NCBI RefSeq assembly: GCF_023242315.1
Contig: NZ_JALLIY010000015.1
Location: 124,001 to 188,000 of the forward strand
From: Pseudomonas sp. MWU13-2105
GTDB lineage: Bacteria > Pseudomonadota > Gammaproteobacteria > Pseudomonadales > Pseudomonadaceae
DNA: 64,000 nt
Direction of reading: 5' to 3'
The notes under the pieces: generated by a model
Database searches by the model: none
Seen by the model: the letters and a program-made list of their open reading frames with translations, nothing else
What the model was told of the DNA's origin: nothing
Shown: positions 44,912-53,306 of the stretch, piece by piece
Numbering within the stretch: position 1 is the stretch's first letter
How the letters are laid out: every line of letters starts with the position of its first letter
Made by a program: the position numbers and the translations under genes

Positions 44912-45646
44912 TTACTTCTCCAGCAACCACTGGCGCGGACCGGGGTTGAGCTGCGGCTGCTCATCGGGCTGGGCCGAGTTCAGCGCCTGGAGGATCTCCA
45001 GTTGCTTGCCCTTGCGCACGAAGATCCAGGCGCTGCCCTTGCTGCCTTGCTGCAACCAGATGCTGTCGTTCTCACCGCTCATGGAGGCGCAATCGCCAGC
45101 CAGGCACAGCGCGTAGCGGTCGGCGCCGGGTAGGCCTTCGAGGCGTCCGTCCGGGAGGAATTTCACCTGGCCGCCGGCGCCCGGGCCGCTGCTGATCTTC
45201 CAGTCGCCACCCATGTAGGCCGCGTACAAGGCCTGTTCGAAACTGGCGCCCACCGGCGCATTGGCCGGCAGTTCGGTTTCGGCGCGCACGAACGGCTGTT
45301 CAGGCTCCGAATCGCTGGCGGCCTGGATCAGTTCCTTGCCGTCGCGCGTCAGCGCAGTGCCGGCGCTGCCGTAGAAGTCGACATGCCATTGCTTGCCGTC
45401 CGCGCGCACGTGCCCCTCGGGGCGCTCGAAACCGTTGCTGTAGCGGGCCTGGCCATTATGGGTGTCGATGCTCCATTCCAGGTTCGGCCCATAGGTTTCC
45501 AGGGCTTCGCGCAAGCTGCCCTTTTTAACGGCGGCATCGATGGCGGCCTGGTTGATCCAGGTGCCGCTGATATCGTGTTTGGCGGGGTCGCTGGCGCAGC
45601 CGCCGAGCAGGAGGGCAAACACCGGGAAGGCAAGCGCTTTGCGCAT
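44912..45646 (-). CDS. Predicted lipoprotein of unknown function
   Basis: A 244-residue lipoprotein. The signal peptide MRKALAFPVFALLLGGC has a clear lipobox LGGC. The mature protein contains HDISGTWINQAAIDAAVKKG and, near the end, GDWKISSGPGAGGQVKFLPD, RYALCLAGDCASM and WIFVRKGKQLEILQAL. These look like two related beta-rich segments. The two cysteines of CLAGDC could form a disulfide. I do not recognise a characterised family. It lies downstream of ridA in the same direction, separated by 87 bp with a perfect hairpin. Confidence 0.8.
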   Translation of the reverse strand: MRKALAFPVFALLLGGCASDPAKHDISGTWINQAAIDAAVKKGSLREALETYGPNLEWSIDTHNGQARYSNGFERPEGHVRADGKQWHVDFYGSAGTALTRDGKELIQAASDSEPEQPFVRAETELPANAPVGASFEQALYAAYMGGDWKISSGPGAGGQVKFLPDGRLEGLPGADRYALCLAGDCASMSGENDSIWLQQGSKGSAWIFVRKGKQLEILQALNSAQPDEQPQLNPGPRQWLLEK

Positions 45647-45669
45647 GGTGGAATCCTTTGCAGACGAAG

Positions 45670-45696
45670 CTGGTGCAGCAAAAGAAGCTGCACCAG
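45670..45696. other. Perfect 10-bp hairpin between ridA and the lipoprotein gene
   Basis: CTGGTGCAGC at 45670-45679 and GCTGCACCAG at 45687-45696 enclose a 7-nt loop. No T-run follows on either strand. On the minus strand it lies 37 bp after the ridA stop and 23 bp before the lipoprotein start. It may attenuate transcription, protect mRNA ends, or bind a regulator. Confidence 0.6.
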
Positions 45697-45733
45697 GCAG
45701 TGCGGGGTTGTTCGAGGGCGGCGTGGCTGGCAG

Positions 45734-46114
45734 TTACTCGAGGACCAGGATCGCGTCCATCTCGACCTGCGAGCCGCGTGGCAGGGCGGCAACACCGATG
45801 GCGGCGCGGGCCGGATAAGGCTGTTGGAAGTACTTGCCCATGATCTCGTTGACCTTGGCGAAGTGGCTCAGGTCGGTGAGGAAGATGTTCAGCTTGACGA
45901 TGTCCTTGAACGAACCGCCGGCGGCTTCGGCCACGGCCTTCAGGTTTTCGAAGACCTGTACGGTCTGGGCTTCGAAGCCTTCCACCAGTTCCATGGTCTT
46001 CGGGTCCAGGGGAATCTGGCCGGACATGTAGACGGTGTTGCCGGCCTTGATCGCCTGGGAGTAGGTGCCGATGGCGGCTGGGGCTTTGTCGCTGCTGATA
46101 ACGGTCTTGCTCAT
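45734..46114 (-). CDS. ridA: RidA, enamine/imine deaminase
   Basis: A 126-residue RidA (YjgF/YER057c/UK114) protein, which hydrolyses reactive enamines such as 2-aminoacrylate made by PLP enzymes. The family signatures are APAAIGTYSQAIKAGNTVYM, SGQIPLDPKT and the C-terminal RAAIGVAALPRGSQVEMDAI with the conserved Arg. It follows spoT by 45 bp in the same direction, a common pseudomonad arrangement. Confidence 0.96.
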   Translation of the reverse strand: MSKTVISSDKAPAAIGTYSQAIKAGNTVYMSGQIPLDPKTMELVEGFEAQTVQVFENLKAVAEAAGGSFKDIVKLNIFLTDLSHFAKVNEIMGKYFQQPYPARAAIGVAALPRGSQVEMDAILVLE

Positions 46115-46159
46115 GAACAGGTTCCTTGTAATGGGCGGCTACGTAGACGGGCTATTGAG

Positions 46160-48265
46160 CTATGCGCGCATGCGGGTGATGCGGATTACCCCGGTCAGGG
46201 CGCGCAGTTTCTTGATCACGCGGGCCAGGTGCACGCGATCGTGCACGCTGACCACCAGTTGGACCACGCTGATGCGACCATCGCGTTCGTCCATGCTGAT
46301 TTTCTCGATATTACCGTCGGCGGCATTGACGCTGCTGGCCAGCAGGGCGATCAGGCCGCGCTGGTGTTCCAGCTCGACGCGCAACTCGACGTTGAATTCG
46401 CCGGTGACATCCTTGGCCCAGGAGAGCTGGATGCATTTTTCCGGGTTGTGGCGGATTTCGCTGATATTGCGGCAGTTGTCCAGGTGCACCACCATGCCTT
46501 TACCGGCGGACAGGTGGCCGACAATCGGGTCGCCCGGGATCGGCGTGCAGCACTTGGCGTAGCTGAGCACCAGGCCTTCGGTGCCGCGGATCGCCAGCGG
46601 ACCTTCGGGGCTGGGCAGCTGTTCGCCTTCGCCGAGCAGGCGGCGGGCGACTACATAGGCCATGCGGTTGCCCAGGCCGATGTCTTCGAGCAGGTCCTCG
46701 ATCAATTCCAGGCGGTATTCGTGGAGCATGGCCTGCACGCGCTCGGGCGGAATCTTGTCCAGGGCGCTGTCGAAACCGTTGAGCACCTTGTTCAGCAGGC
46801 GTTCACCAAGGCTGATGGACTCGGAACGACGTTGCAGTTTCAGGGCGTGGCGGATATGCGTGCGCGCCTTGCCGGTGACCACGAAGTTGAGCCAGGCCGG
46901 ATTCGGGCGCGCGCCCGGGGCGCTGACGATCTCGACCGTGGAGCCGCTTTGCAGCGGTTCGGACAGCGGTGCGAGACGGCGATTGATCCGACAGGCAATG
47001 CAGCTGTTGCCGACGTCGGTGTGTACCGCGTAGGCAAAGTCCACCGCCGTGGAGCCTTTCGGCAGCTCCATGATCCGGCCCTTGGGCGTGAACACGTAGA
47101 CCTCGTCCGGGAACAGGTCGATCTTCACGCTTTCGATGAACTCCAGGGAGTTGCCGGCGCGTTGCTGCATTTCCAGCACGCCCTTGACCCACTGGCGGGC
47201 CCGGGCATGGGTGCCCTTGGGTTGCTCGTCGCCGCTGGACTTGTACAACCAGTGGGCGGCAATGCCGTTGTTGGCCATCTCTTCCATTTCGCGGGTGCGA
47301 ATCTGGATCTCGATCGGCACGCCGTGCATGCCGAACAGCGTGGTGTGCAGCGACTGGTAGCCGTTGGCCTTGGGAATCGCGATGTAGTCCTTGAAGCGTC
47401 CGGGCAGGGGCTTGTACAAATTATGTACAGCGCCGAGGACCCGATAGCAGGTGTCGACCTTGTCGACGATGATCCGGAACGCGTAGACGTCCATGATCTC
47501 GTTGAAGGCCCGGCGCTTGCCGCGCATCTTGGTGTAGATGCCGTACAGGTGTTTCTGCCGTCCGCTGACCTCGCCCTGGATTTCATCGACGGCCAGGCAG
47601 TGGCTCAGGGATTCCTCGATCTTGTTGACGATTTCCTTGCGGTTGCCCCGGGCGCGCTTGACCGCCTGGTAGATCCGCGCGGAACGCATCGGGTGCATGG
47701 CCTTGAAGCCGAGGTCTTCGAATTCGATGCGGATCGCATGCATGCCCAGGCGGTTGGCAATGGGTGCATAGATCTCGAGGGTTTCCTTGGCGATGCGCCG
47801 GCGCTTTTCGCCGGAGAGCACTTCCAGGGTACGCATGTTGTGCAGGCGGTCGGCGAGCTTGACCAGGATCACGCGGATGTCGCGGGCCATGGCCATGGCC
47901 ATTTTCTGGAAGTTTTCCGCCTGGGCTTCGGCCTTGGTCTCGAAATTCATCTGGGTCAGCTTGCTGACCCCGTCGACCAGTTCGGCCACGGTTTCGCCGA
48001 ATTGCGCTTGCAGCGCTTCCTTGGCGATCCCGGTATCTTCGATCACGTCATGGAGCATGGCGGCCATCAGGCTCTGATGGTCCATGTGCATGTCGGCAAG
48101 AATATTGGCCACCGCCAGCGGATGCGTGACGTAGGCTTCGCCGCTGCGACGGCGTTGACCGTCATGGGCTTGTTCGGCGTAGAAGTACGCCCGGCGGACC
48201 AGGTTGACCTGGTCGGCGCCGAGGTAGGTCGATAAGCGATCGGCGAGGGCGTCTATGCTCGGCAT
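46160..48265 (-). CDS. spoT: SpoT, bifunctional (p)ppGpp synthetase/hydrolase
   Basis: A 701-residue Rel/SpoT protein. The HD hydrolase domain is intact, with THPLAVANILADMHMD (His48), HD at 72-73 and ED at 76-77 (LHDVIEDTG). The synthetase region includes YGIYTKMRGKRRAFNEIMDV and EIQIRTREMEEMANNG. The TGS domain begins VYVFTPKGRIMELPKGSTAV, and the ACT domain closes the C-terminus. It balances the alarmone in response to carbon, fatty acid and other stresses. It lies in the conserved order rpoZ-spoT-ridA. Confidence 0.96.
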   Translation of the reverse strand: MPSIDALADRLSTYLGADQVNLVRRAYFYAEQAHDGQRRRSGEAYVTHPLAVANILADMHMDHQSLMAAMLHDVIEDTGIAKEALQAQFGETVAELVDGVSKLTQMNFETKAEAQAENFQKMAMAMARDIRVILVKLADRLHNMRTLEVLSGEKRRRIAKETLEIYAPIANRLGMHAIRIEFEDLGFKAMHPMRSARIYQAVKRARGNRKEIVNKIEESLSHCLAVDEIQGEVSGRQKHLYGIYTKMRGKRRAFNEIMDVYAFRIIVDKVDTCYRVLGAVHNLYKPLPGRFKDYIAIPKANGYQSLHTTLFGMHGVPIEIQIRTREMEEMANNGIAAHWLYKSSGDEQPKGTHARARQWVKGVLEMQQRAGNSLEFIESVKIDLFPDEVYVFTPKGRIMELPKGSTAVDFAYAVHTDVGNSCIACRINRRLAPLSEPLQSGSTVEIVSAPGARPNPAWLNFVVTGKARTHIRHALKLQRRSESISLGERLLNKVLNGFDSALDKIPPERVQAMLHEYRLELIEDLLEDIGLGNRMAYVVARRLLGEGEQLPSPEGPLAIRGTEGLVLSYAKCCTPIPGDPIVGHLSAGKGMVVHLDNCRNISEIRHNPEKCIQLSWAKDVTGEFNVELRVELEHQRGLIALLASSVNAADGNIEKISMDERDGRISVVQLVVSVHDRVHLARVIKKLRALTGVIRITRMRA

Positions 48266-48325
48266 GAGGTTTCCCCCGGCCGAAGCTTTGTCCCCTGCGC
48301 CGTGCTACGTCGACCAGGCATAGGC

Positions 48326-48589
48326 TTAGACGGCCTCGTTGGACTCGTCCTCGAAAGCCGCGAAGACTGGGTCTTCATGGACGATGTCCTGTTCAGCGAT
48401 GAACGCATCCGTCACATAGCCTTCGGCGATTTCCCGCAGGGCCATCACGGTTGGTTTGTCATTTTCCCACGCCAGCTTCGGCTCTTTGCCGCCGGTCGCC
48501 AGTTGACGAGCACGCTTGGTGGAGAGCATGACCAGCTCAAAACGGTTAGCCACATGTTCTAGGCAGTCTTCAACGGTTACGCGGGCCAT
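48326..48589 (-). CDS. rpoZ: RNA polymerase omega subunit
   Basis: An 87-residue omega subunit, which helps fold and assemble the beta-prime subunit and is involved in ppGpp response. MARVTVEDCLEHVANRFELV and MLSTKRARQLATGGKEP are the family signature. The ATG at 48589 gives the usual length; a longer frame upstream has no conserved residues. It is located 60 bp before spoT, a conserved pairing of the alarmone enzyme with part of its target. Confidence 0.97.
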   Translation of the reverse strand: MARVTVEDCLEHVANRFELVMLSTKRARQLATGGKEPKLAWENDKPTVMALREIAEGYVTDAFIAEQDIVHEDPVFAAFEDESNEAV

Positions 48590-48756
48590 GGTGTTCCTCG
48601 TAGCAAATGCGGTAATCACGCTACCCGGATGGGCGAGCGGACTCAACAGTTTAAAAAATCACCAGCGTTTAGGGAAGCGCTGATTTTTCCAGTCGGTTCG
48701 CCAATGCGCCACGAGTACCAATGTAAAGCCCTCGCGGCGCTTTTGGGAAGTGTTGC

Positions 48757-49377
48757 TTATGCCAGCAATTCACTCAAGAGTTGGCTGAAATGCTGCTGTT
48801 GCGGGCGCTGTTGCAGGCGATTGGCGCGGAAAATCGCCTTCAGGTCATCCAGTGCGTGGGCAAAATCGTCGTTGATGATCAGGAAATCGTATTCGACGTA
48901 GTGGCTCATTTCGCTGACCGCTTCGCGCATCCGCCCTTCGATGATCGCGTCGCTGTCCTGGCCACGGTTGGTCAGGCGCTGGCGCAAGGCCTGCTGGCTC
49001 GGCGGCAGGATGAAGATGGAGCGGGCCGCGGGCATTTGCCGGCGGACTTGCTCGGCGCCCTGCCAGTCGATCTCCAGGATCAGGTCGTGGCCTTCGTCCA
49101 GGGTCTGCTGCAGGTGGCTCTGGGAAGTGCCGTAGAGGTTGCCGAAGACTTCGGCCTGCTCGAGGAAATCACCGTGCTCGACCATCCGTACGAACTCGGC
49201 GCGGTCGACGAAGTGGTAGTTCACGCCGTTGGCTTCGCCCGGGCGCATGGCGCGGGTGGTGTGCGAGACCGAGACGCGGATCTGCGGCTCGGCATCGATC
49301 AGGGCCTTGACCAGGCTGGTCTTGCCTGCGCCCGACGGTGCGGAAATGATGTAGAGGGTGCCAGTGCTGTGGGTCAT
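48757..49377 (-). CDS. gmk: Guanylate kinase
   Basis: A 206-residue guanylate kinase that converts GMP to GDP. The P-loop is SAPSGAGKTSLV (about 12-23). The GMP-binding region is SVSHTTRAMRPGEANGVNYH, followed by FLEQAEVFGNLYGTS. Length is typical. It lies 12 bp after yicC and 167 bp before rpoZ, in the conserved order yicC-gmk-rpoZ-spoT. Confidence 0.97.
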   Translation of the reverse strand: MTHSTGTLYIISAPSGAGKTSLVKALIDAEPQIRVSVSHTTRAMRPGEANGVNYHFVDRAEFVRMVEHGDFLEQAEVFGNLYGTSQSHLQQTLDEGHDLILEIDWQGAEQVRRQMPAARSIFILPPSQQALRQRLTNRGQDSDAIIEGRMREAVSEMSHYVEYDFLIINDDFAHALDDLKAIFRANRLQQRPQQQHFSQLLSELLA

Positions 49378-49389
49378 GTCGGGTTAGCC

Positions 49390-50253
49390 TTACTCGATGT
49401 TCTGTACTTGTTCGCGCATTTGCTCGATCAACACCTTGAGGTTGACCGCCGCCTGGGTGCTGCGCGGGTCGAAGGCCTTGGAGCCGAGGGTGTTGGCTTC
49501 GCGGTTGAGTTCCTGCATCAGGAAGTCCAGGCGGCGCCCGGCCGCGCCGCCGGACTTGAGTACCCGGCGGACTTCGATGATATGGGTGGCGAGGCGGTCG
49601 AGTTCTTCGGCCACGTCGCTTTTCTGCGCCAGCAGGACCATTTCCTGCTCCAGGCGGGTCGGATCCAACTCGGCCTGCATGTCGGCGAAGCGGTCGAGGA
49701 CTTTCTGGCGCTGGCTGGCGAGCATCTGCGGAACCTGTTCGCGCAGGGTCGCGACATCGCCTTCGATGGCGTCCAGGCGTTCGACGATCAGGCGGGCCAG
49801 CTCCGCGCCTTCGCGCTGACGGCCGTTCTTGAGCTCCTTGAGGCCCAGGTTGAACAGGGCCAGGGCCTCATTGTTCAGGGCCTGTGGGTCGCTGGCGTCG
49901 GCCACCAGCACGCCGGGCCAGGCGAGGACTTCCAGCGGGTTCAGCGCGGCGGGCTGCTTGATCAGGCTGGCGACGGTCTCGGCGGCGGCGATCAGTTGGG
50001 TGGCGCGCTCGCGGTCGATCTGCAGGGCCTTGCCGGTGGTTTCCTCGGTAAAGCGCAGGGTGCATTCCAGCTTGCCCCGGGACAGGCCCTGGCGCAGGGC
50101 TTCGCGAACCGCGCCTTCAAGGTCGCGGAAGGATTCCGGCAAACGCAGGTGGGGTTCCAGGTAGCGACTGTTGACCGAGCGCAGCTCCCAGCTCAGGGTG
50201 CCCTGGCTGACGGCGCTTTCGACGCGGGCGAAGGCGGTCATGCTGTGGACCAT
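49390..50253 (-). CDS. yicC: YicC-family endoribonuclease
   Basis: A 287-residue YicC/YloC protein, a family shown in E. coli to act as an endoribonuclease affecting sRNA decay. The N-terminus MVHSMTAFARVESAVSQGTL and the C-terminus FLMQELNREANTLGSKAFDP plus VLIEQMREQVQNIE are diagnostic. The ATG at 50253 is chosen because MVHSMTAF is the family start. A REP element and the divergent rph promoter lie upstream. Confidence 0.94.
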   Translation of the reverse strand: MVHSMTAFARVESAVSQGTLSWELRSVNSRYLEPHLRLPESFRDLEGAVREALRQGLSRGKLECTLRFTEETTGKALQIDRERATQLIAAAETVASLIKQPAALNPLEVLAWPGVLVADASDPQALNNEALALFNLGLKELKNGRQREGAELARLIVERLDAIEGDVATLREQVPQMLASQRQKVLDRFADMQAELDPTRLEQEMVLLAQKSDVAEELDRLATHIIEVRRVLKSGGAAGRRLDFLMQELNREANTLGSKAFDPRSTQAAVNLKVLIEQMREQVQNIE

Positions 50254-50589
50254 GGAAGTACCTCGCGATTCAGGCCTGCCGCCGTGCGGGCGGGGCGGAC
50301 CGATGAATGAATTAAAGCCGACAGGCAGCAAAGGCGCAGGATTGTAGCGCAGTGCGGTCGCAGTCCCCAAACCTTGTGGGGGCGGAGCTTGCCCGCGAAG
50401 GGGGGGCGCCGCGGTTATTCAGATACACAGCGTTATCGTTCTTCGCGGGCAAGCTCCGCTCCCACATTTCAAGTCCGCGTTTGGTGCTTCAGGGGCTTTG
50501 GTGTGGCTGTAATCTTTTTAGGCGTGCCCAGAGCGGGTCATGGCCTCTATAATGCTCGGTAGATTTCCGTCCTCGTACAGGTATTCCCA
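50254..50589. promoter_or_regulatory. yicC-rph divergent intergenic region
   Basis: A 336-bp gene-free region. It holds a REP-type inverted repeat (50376-50465) and, near rph, a TATAAT box at 50548-50553 about 36 bp before the rph ATG. No good -35 match is seen 17-18 nt upstream (TGCCCA at 50525-50530), so the promoter may depend on an extended or activated form. The yicC promoter should lie at the left end. Confidence 0.6.
50376..50465. repeat. REP-type inverted repeat, GGGAGCGGAGC family
   Basis: Arms of 25 nt at 50376-50400 and 50441-50465 with one mismatch; the core is GCGGAGCTTGCCCGCGAAG. The 40-nt centre starts with a run of G followed by CGCCGCGG. Same family as 41394-41472. Confidence 0.85.
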
Positions 50590-51312
50590 ATGAAACGTCC
50601 AAGTGGTCGCGCCGCCGATCAGCTTCGCTCGATCCGCATCACCCGCAACTACACCAAACACGCCGAGGGATCCGTACTGGTCGAGTTTGGTGATACCAAA
50701 GTGATCTGCACGGTCAGCGTCGAGAACGGTGTGCCGCGTTTCCTCAAGGGCCAGGGCCAGGGTTGGCTGACCGCCGAGTACGGCATGCTGCCGCGCGCTA
50801 CCGGCGAGCGTAACCAGCGTGAAGCCAGTCGCGGCAAGCAGGGCGGTCGGACCCTGGAGATCCAGCGTTTGATCGGCCGTTCGCTGCGGGCCGCGCTGGA
50901 TATGTCCAAGCTGGGCGACGTGACCCTGTATGTCGACTGCGATGTGATCCAGGCCGACGGCGGCACCCGCACCGCGTCCATCACCGGTGCCATGGTCGCG
51001 CTGGTCGATGCCCTGGCGGTGATCAAGAAACGTGGCGGCCTGAAGGGCGGTAGCCCGCTCAAGCAGATGATCGCCGCGGTATCGGTGGGCATGTACCAGG
51101 GCGAGCCGGTACTCGACCTGGACTACCTGGAAGACTCGGCGGCCGAGACCGACCTGAACGTGGTCATGACCAGCACCGGTGGTTTCATCGAAGTCCAGGG
51201 CACTGCCGAAGGCGCGCCGTTCCAGCCTGAAGACCTGAACGCGATGCTGGCGCTGGCGCAGAAAGGCATGAATGAGATCTTCGAATTGCAGAAAGCCACC
51301 TTGGCCGACTGA
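50590..51312 (+). CDS. rph: Ribonuclease PH
   Basis: A 240-residue RNase PH, the phosphorolytic 3'-exoribonuclease that trims tRNA precursors. The start MKRPSGRAADQLRSIRITRN and the motifs VSVENGVPRFLKGQGQGWLT, YGMLPRATGERNQREASRGK and LIGRSLRAALDM are diagnostic. The phosphate-binding Arg residues are present. It is followed by the DUF4870 gene 34 bp downstream. Confidence 0.97.
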   Translation: MKRPSGRAADQLRSIRITRNYTKHAEGSVLVEFGDTKVICTVSVENGVPRFLKGQGQGWLTAEYGMLPRATGERNQREASRGKQGGRTLEIQRLIGRSLRAALDMSKLGDVTLYVDCDVIQADGGTRTASITGAMVALVDALAVIKKRGGLKGGSPLKQMIAAVSVGMYQGEPVLDLDYLEDSAAETDLNVVMTSTGGFIEVQGTAEGAPFQPEDLNAMLALAQKGMNEIFELQKATLAD

Positions 51313-51346
51313 GGATTCGAAGGGTTTTCAGCATAAGGAGCGCGCG

Positions 51347-51715
51347 ATGAATGACGATCAGCTACCAATAACCACCCCAAGCCAGGAAGTCAGGCAGTGG
51401 GCGATGTTCTGTCATTTGTCGGCGTTTCTTGGCTACTGGTTTCCGTTCGGTAGCCTGATCGGGCCGCTGATCCTGTGGCAGATGAAGCGCGAGCAGGACC
51501 CCTTTATCGACGCCCAGGGCAAGGAAGCGCTGAACTTCCAGATCACCGTGGCGGTGGCGGCGATGGTCTGTATCCCGCTGATGTTTGTCCTGATCGGTAT
51601 CCCGCTGTTCGGTCTGCTGGTGATCGCGGCGGTGGTGTTGACCATCATTGCCGGGGTCAAGGCCAATGAGGGCGTGGCGTACCGCTATCCCTTCACCTGG
51701 CGCCCGATCAAGTAG
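51347..51715 (+). CDS. DUF4870 small membrane protein
   Basis: A 122-residue membrane protein of the DUF4870 (Tic20-like) type. It has QWAMFCHLSAFLGYWFPFGS, WQMKREQDPFIDAQGKEALN and a hydrophobic pair of helices (about 66-108). Function is unknown. AAGGAG (51335-51340) supports the ATG at 51347. An intrinsic terminator lies 34 bp after the stop. Confidence 0.88.
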   Translation: MNDDQLPITTPSQEVRQWAMFCHLSAFLGYWFPFGSLIGPLILWQMKREQDPFIDAQGKEALNFQITVAVAAMVCIPLMFVLIGIPLFGLLVIAAVVLTIIAGVKANEGVAYRYPFTWRPIK

Positions 51716-51748
51716 CCCCGGGCAGCGCTGCGTCAGGCGCTGGCACGC

Positions 51749-51777
51749 AAAAAAGCCGACTTGGCGTCGGCTTTTTT
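51749..51777. terminator. Bidirectional intrinsic terminator between DUF4870 gene and crc
   Basis: AAAAAAGCCGAC, a loop TTGGC, and GTCGGCTTTTTT form a stem with A-run on one side and T-run on the other. It sits between two convergent genes and can stop transcription from both. Confidence 0.92.
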
Positions 51778-51795
51778 GTCACTGCGAAAAGACGC

Positions 51796-52575
51796 TTAGA
51801 TGGTCAGCGTCCAGTCGTAGTCGACGATCAGCGGCGCGTGCTGCGAGAAGCGCGGCTGGCGCGGCAGGCGTGCGCTGCGGACGAAACGGCGCAGGCCCGG
51901 GGTCAGCAGCTGATAGTCGAAACGCCAGCCGAGGTTGAGCATCTCGGCCTGTTCGTTATCCGGCCACCAGCTGTACTGGTCGCCTTCGCGGCTGACTTCG
52001 CGCAAGGCATCGACATAACCCATGTTGCCGACAATCTCGTCCATCCAGGCCCGTTCCGGCGCCAGGAAGCCCGGGGATTGCTGGCTGTCGCGCCAGTTCT
52101 TGATATCCAGCTTCTGTTGCGCGACGTACAGCGAGCCACAGTAGATGTATTCGCGCCGTTTGCGCCGCTGTTTATCCAGATAGCGGGCGAAGTCGTCCAT
52201 AAGCTTGAACTTCTGGTTCAAGTCTTCATCGCCGTTCTGCCCCGAGGGAAGCAGCAAGGTCGCGATGCTGACCTTGTCGAAATCGGCTTGCAGGTAGCGC
52301 CCGTAGCGGTCTGCCGTCTCGAAACCGAGACCGCTGATGACAGCCTTCGGTTGCAACCGCGAATACAGAGCCACGCCACCCTGGGCGGGGACTTCGGCAT
52401 CGCAGGCATAAAGGAAGTAGCCATCCAGTTGGAAGGCTGGGTCGTCCAGTTCAAAGGCGGAGGCGCGGGTGTCCTGCAGGCAGATGACGTCGGCATTCTG
52501 AGCTTGCAGCCAACTGAGCAAACCACGCTCGACTGCGGCCTGAATACCATTGACGTTCACACTGATGATCCGCAT
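51796..52575 (-). CDS. crc: Crc, catabolite repression control protein
   Basis: A 259-residue protein of the exonuclease III/AP-endonuclease fold that acts with Hfq as a translational repressor in Pseudomonas carbon catabolite repression rather than as a nuclease. The start MRIISVNVNGIQAAVERGLL and the sequence LLSWLQAQNADVICLQDTRA are as in known Crc proteins. The ATG at 52575 gives the standard 259 residues. Its location divergent from pyrE is the conserved Pseudomonas position. Confidence 0.95.
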   Translation of the reverse strand: MRIISVNVNGIQAAVERGLLSWLQAQNADVICLQDTRASAFELDDPAFQLDGYFLYACDAEVPAQGGVALYSRLQPKAVISGLGFETADRYGRYLQADFDKVSIATLLLPSGQNGDEDLNQKFKLMDDFARYLDKQRRKRREYIYCGSLYVAQQKLDIKNWRDSQQSPGFLAPERAWMDEIVGNMGYVDALREVSREGDQYSWWPDNEQAEMLNLGWRFDYQLLTPGLRRFVRSARLPRQPRFSQHAPLIVDYDWTLTI

Positions 52576-52658
52576 AAATGGCCCCAAAAATCACGTGCGT
52601 GTATGATACCTCAAGGTCTACCTAATTAGCTAAATCCGTGGTATTTGGGGCTTTTTTC
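52576..52658. promoter_or_regulatory. crc-pyrE divergent control region
   Basis: A short region with a TATGAT -10-like box at 52602-52607 on the plus strand and a widely spaced inverted repeat: GCCCCAAA (52581-52588) and TTTGGGGC (52644-52651), the latter followed by six T just before the pyrE ATG. It must contain both divergent promoters. Confidence 0.55.
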
Positions 52659-53300
52659 ATGCAGGCGTATCAACGCGATTTCATTCGTTTCGCCATCGAT
52701 CGCGGGGTTTTGCGCTTCGGTGAGTTCACTCTGAAGTCCGGGCGGACCAGCCCTTACTTCTTCAATGCCGGCTTGTTCAACAGCGGTTCGGCCCTGGCCC
52801 AGCTGGGGCGTTTCTATGCCGCGGCGATCGTCGAGAGCGGCATTTCCTTCGACGTGCTGTTCGGTCCTGCCTACAAGGGCATCCCCCTGGCGGCGGCCAC
52901 CGCCGTGGCCCTGGCCGAGCATCACGGGCTGGATCTGCCCTGGTGCTTCAACCGCAAGGAAGCCAAGGCCCACGGTGAAGGCGGCAGCCTGGTGGGCGCG
53001 CCACTGGTGGGTGATGTGCTGATCATCGACGACGTGATCACCGCCGGCACCGCGATCCGCGAGGTGATGCAGATCATCCAGGCCCAGGGCGCCAAGCCTG
53101 CCGGCGTGCTGATCGCCCTCAACCGTCAGGAACGCGGCAACGGCGAGCTGTCGGCGATCCAGGAAGTCGAGCGTGACTTCGCGATCCCGGTGGTCAGCAT
53201 CGTTTCCCTGACCCAGGTCCTGCAGTTCCTGGCCGACGATGAGCAGCTCAAGCAGCATCTGCCTGCGGTCGAGGCTTATCGCGCGCAATACGGGATCTGA
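52659..53300 (+). CDS. pyrE: Orotate phosphoribosyltransferase
   Basis: A 213-residue PyrE, joining orotate with PRPP to give OMP in pyrimidine synthesis. The PRPP-binding motif is VLIIDDVITAGTAIREV, and the catalytic-loop Lys are in CFNRKEAKAHGEGG. SGRTSPYFFNAGLFN is the other family signature. The start MQAYQRDFIRF at 52659 matches other pseudomonad PyrE proteins. Confidence 0.97.
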   Translation: MQAYQRDFIRFAIDRGVLRFGEFTLKSGRTSPYFFNAGLFNSGSALAQLGRFYAAAIVESGISFDVLFGPAYKGIPLAAATAVALAEHHGLDLPWCFNRKEAKAHGEGGSLVGAPLVGDVLIIDDVITAGTAIREVMQIIQAQGAKPAGVLIALNRQERGNGELSAIQEVERDFAIPVVSIVSLTQVLQFLADDEQLKQHLPAVEAYRAQYGI

Positions 53301-53306
53301 CGCCCC

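Noticed and set aside
45383..48235. 950-codon plus-strand frame opposite ridA and spoT
   Set aside because: Shadow of the conserved ridA and spoT genes.
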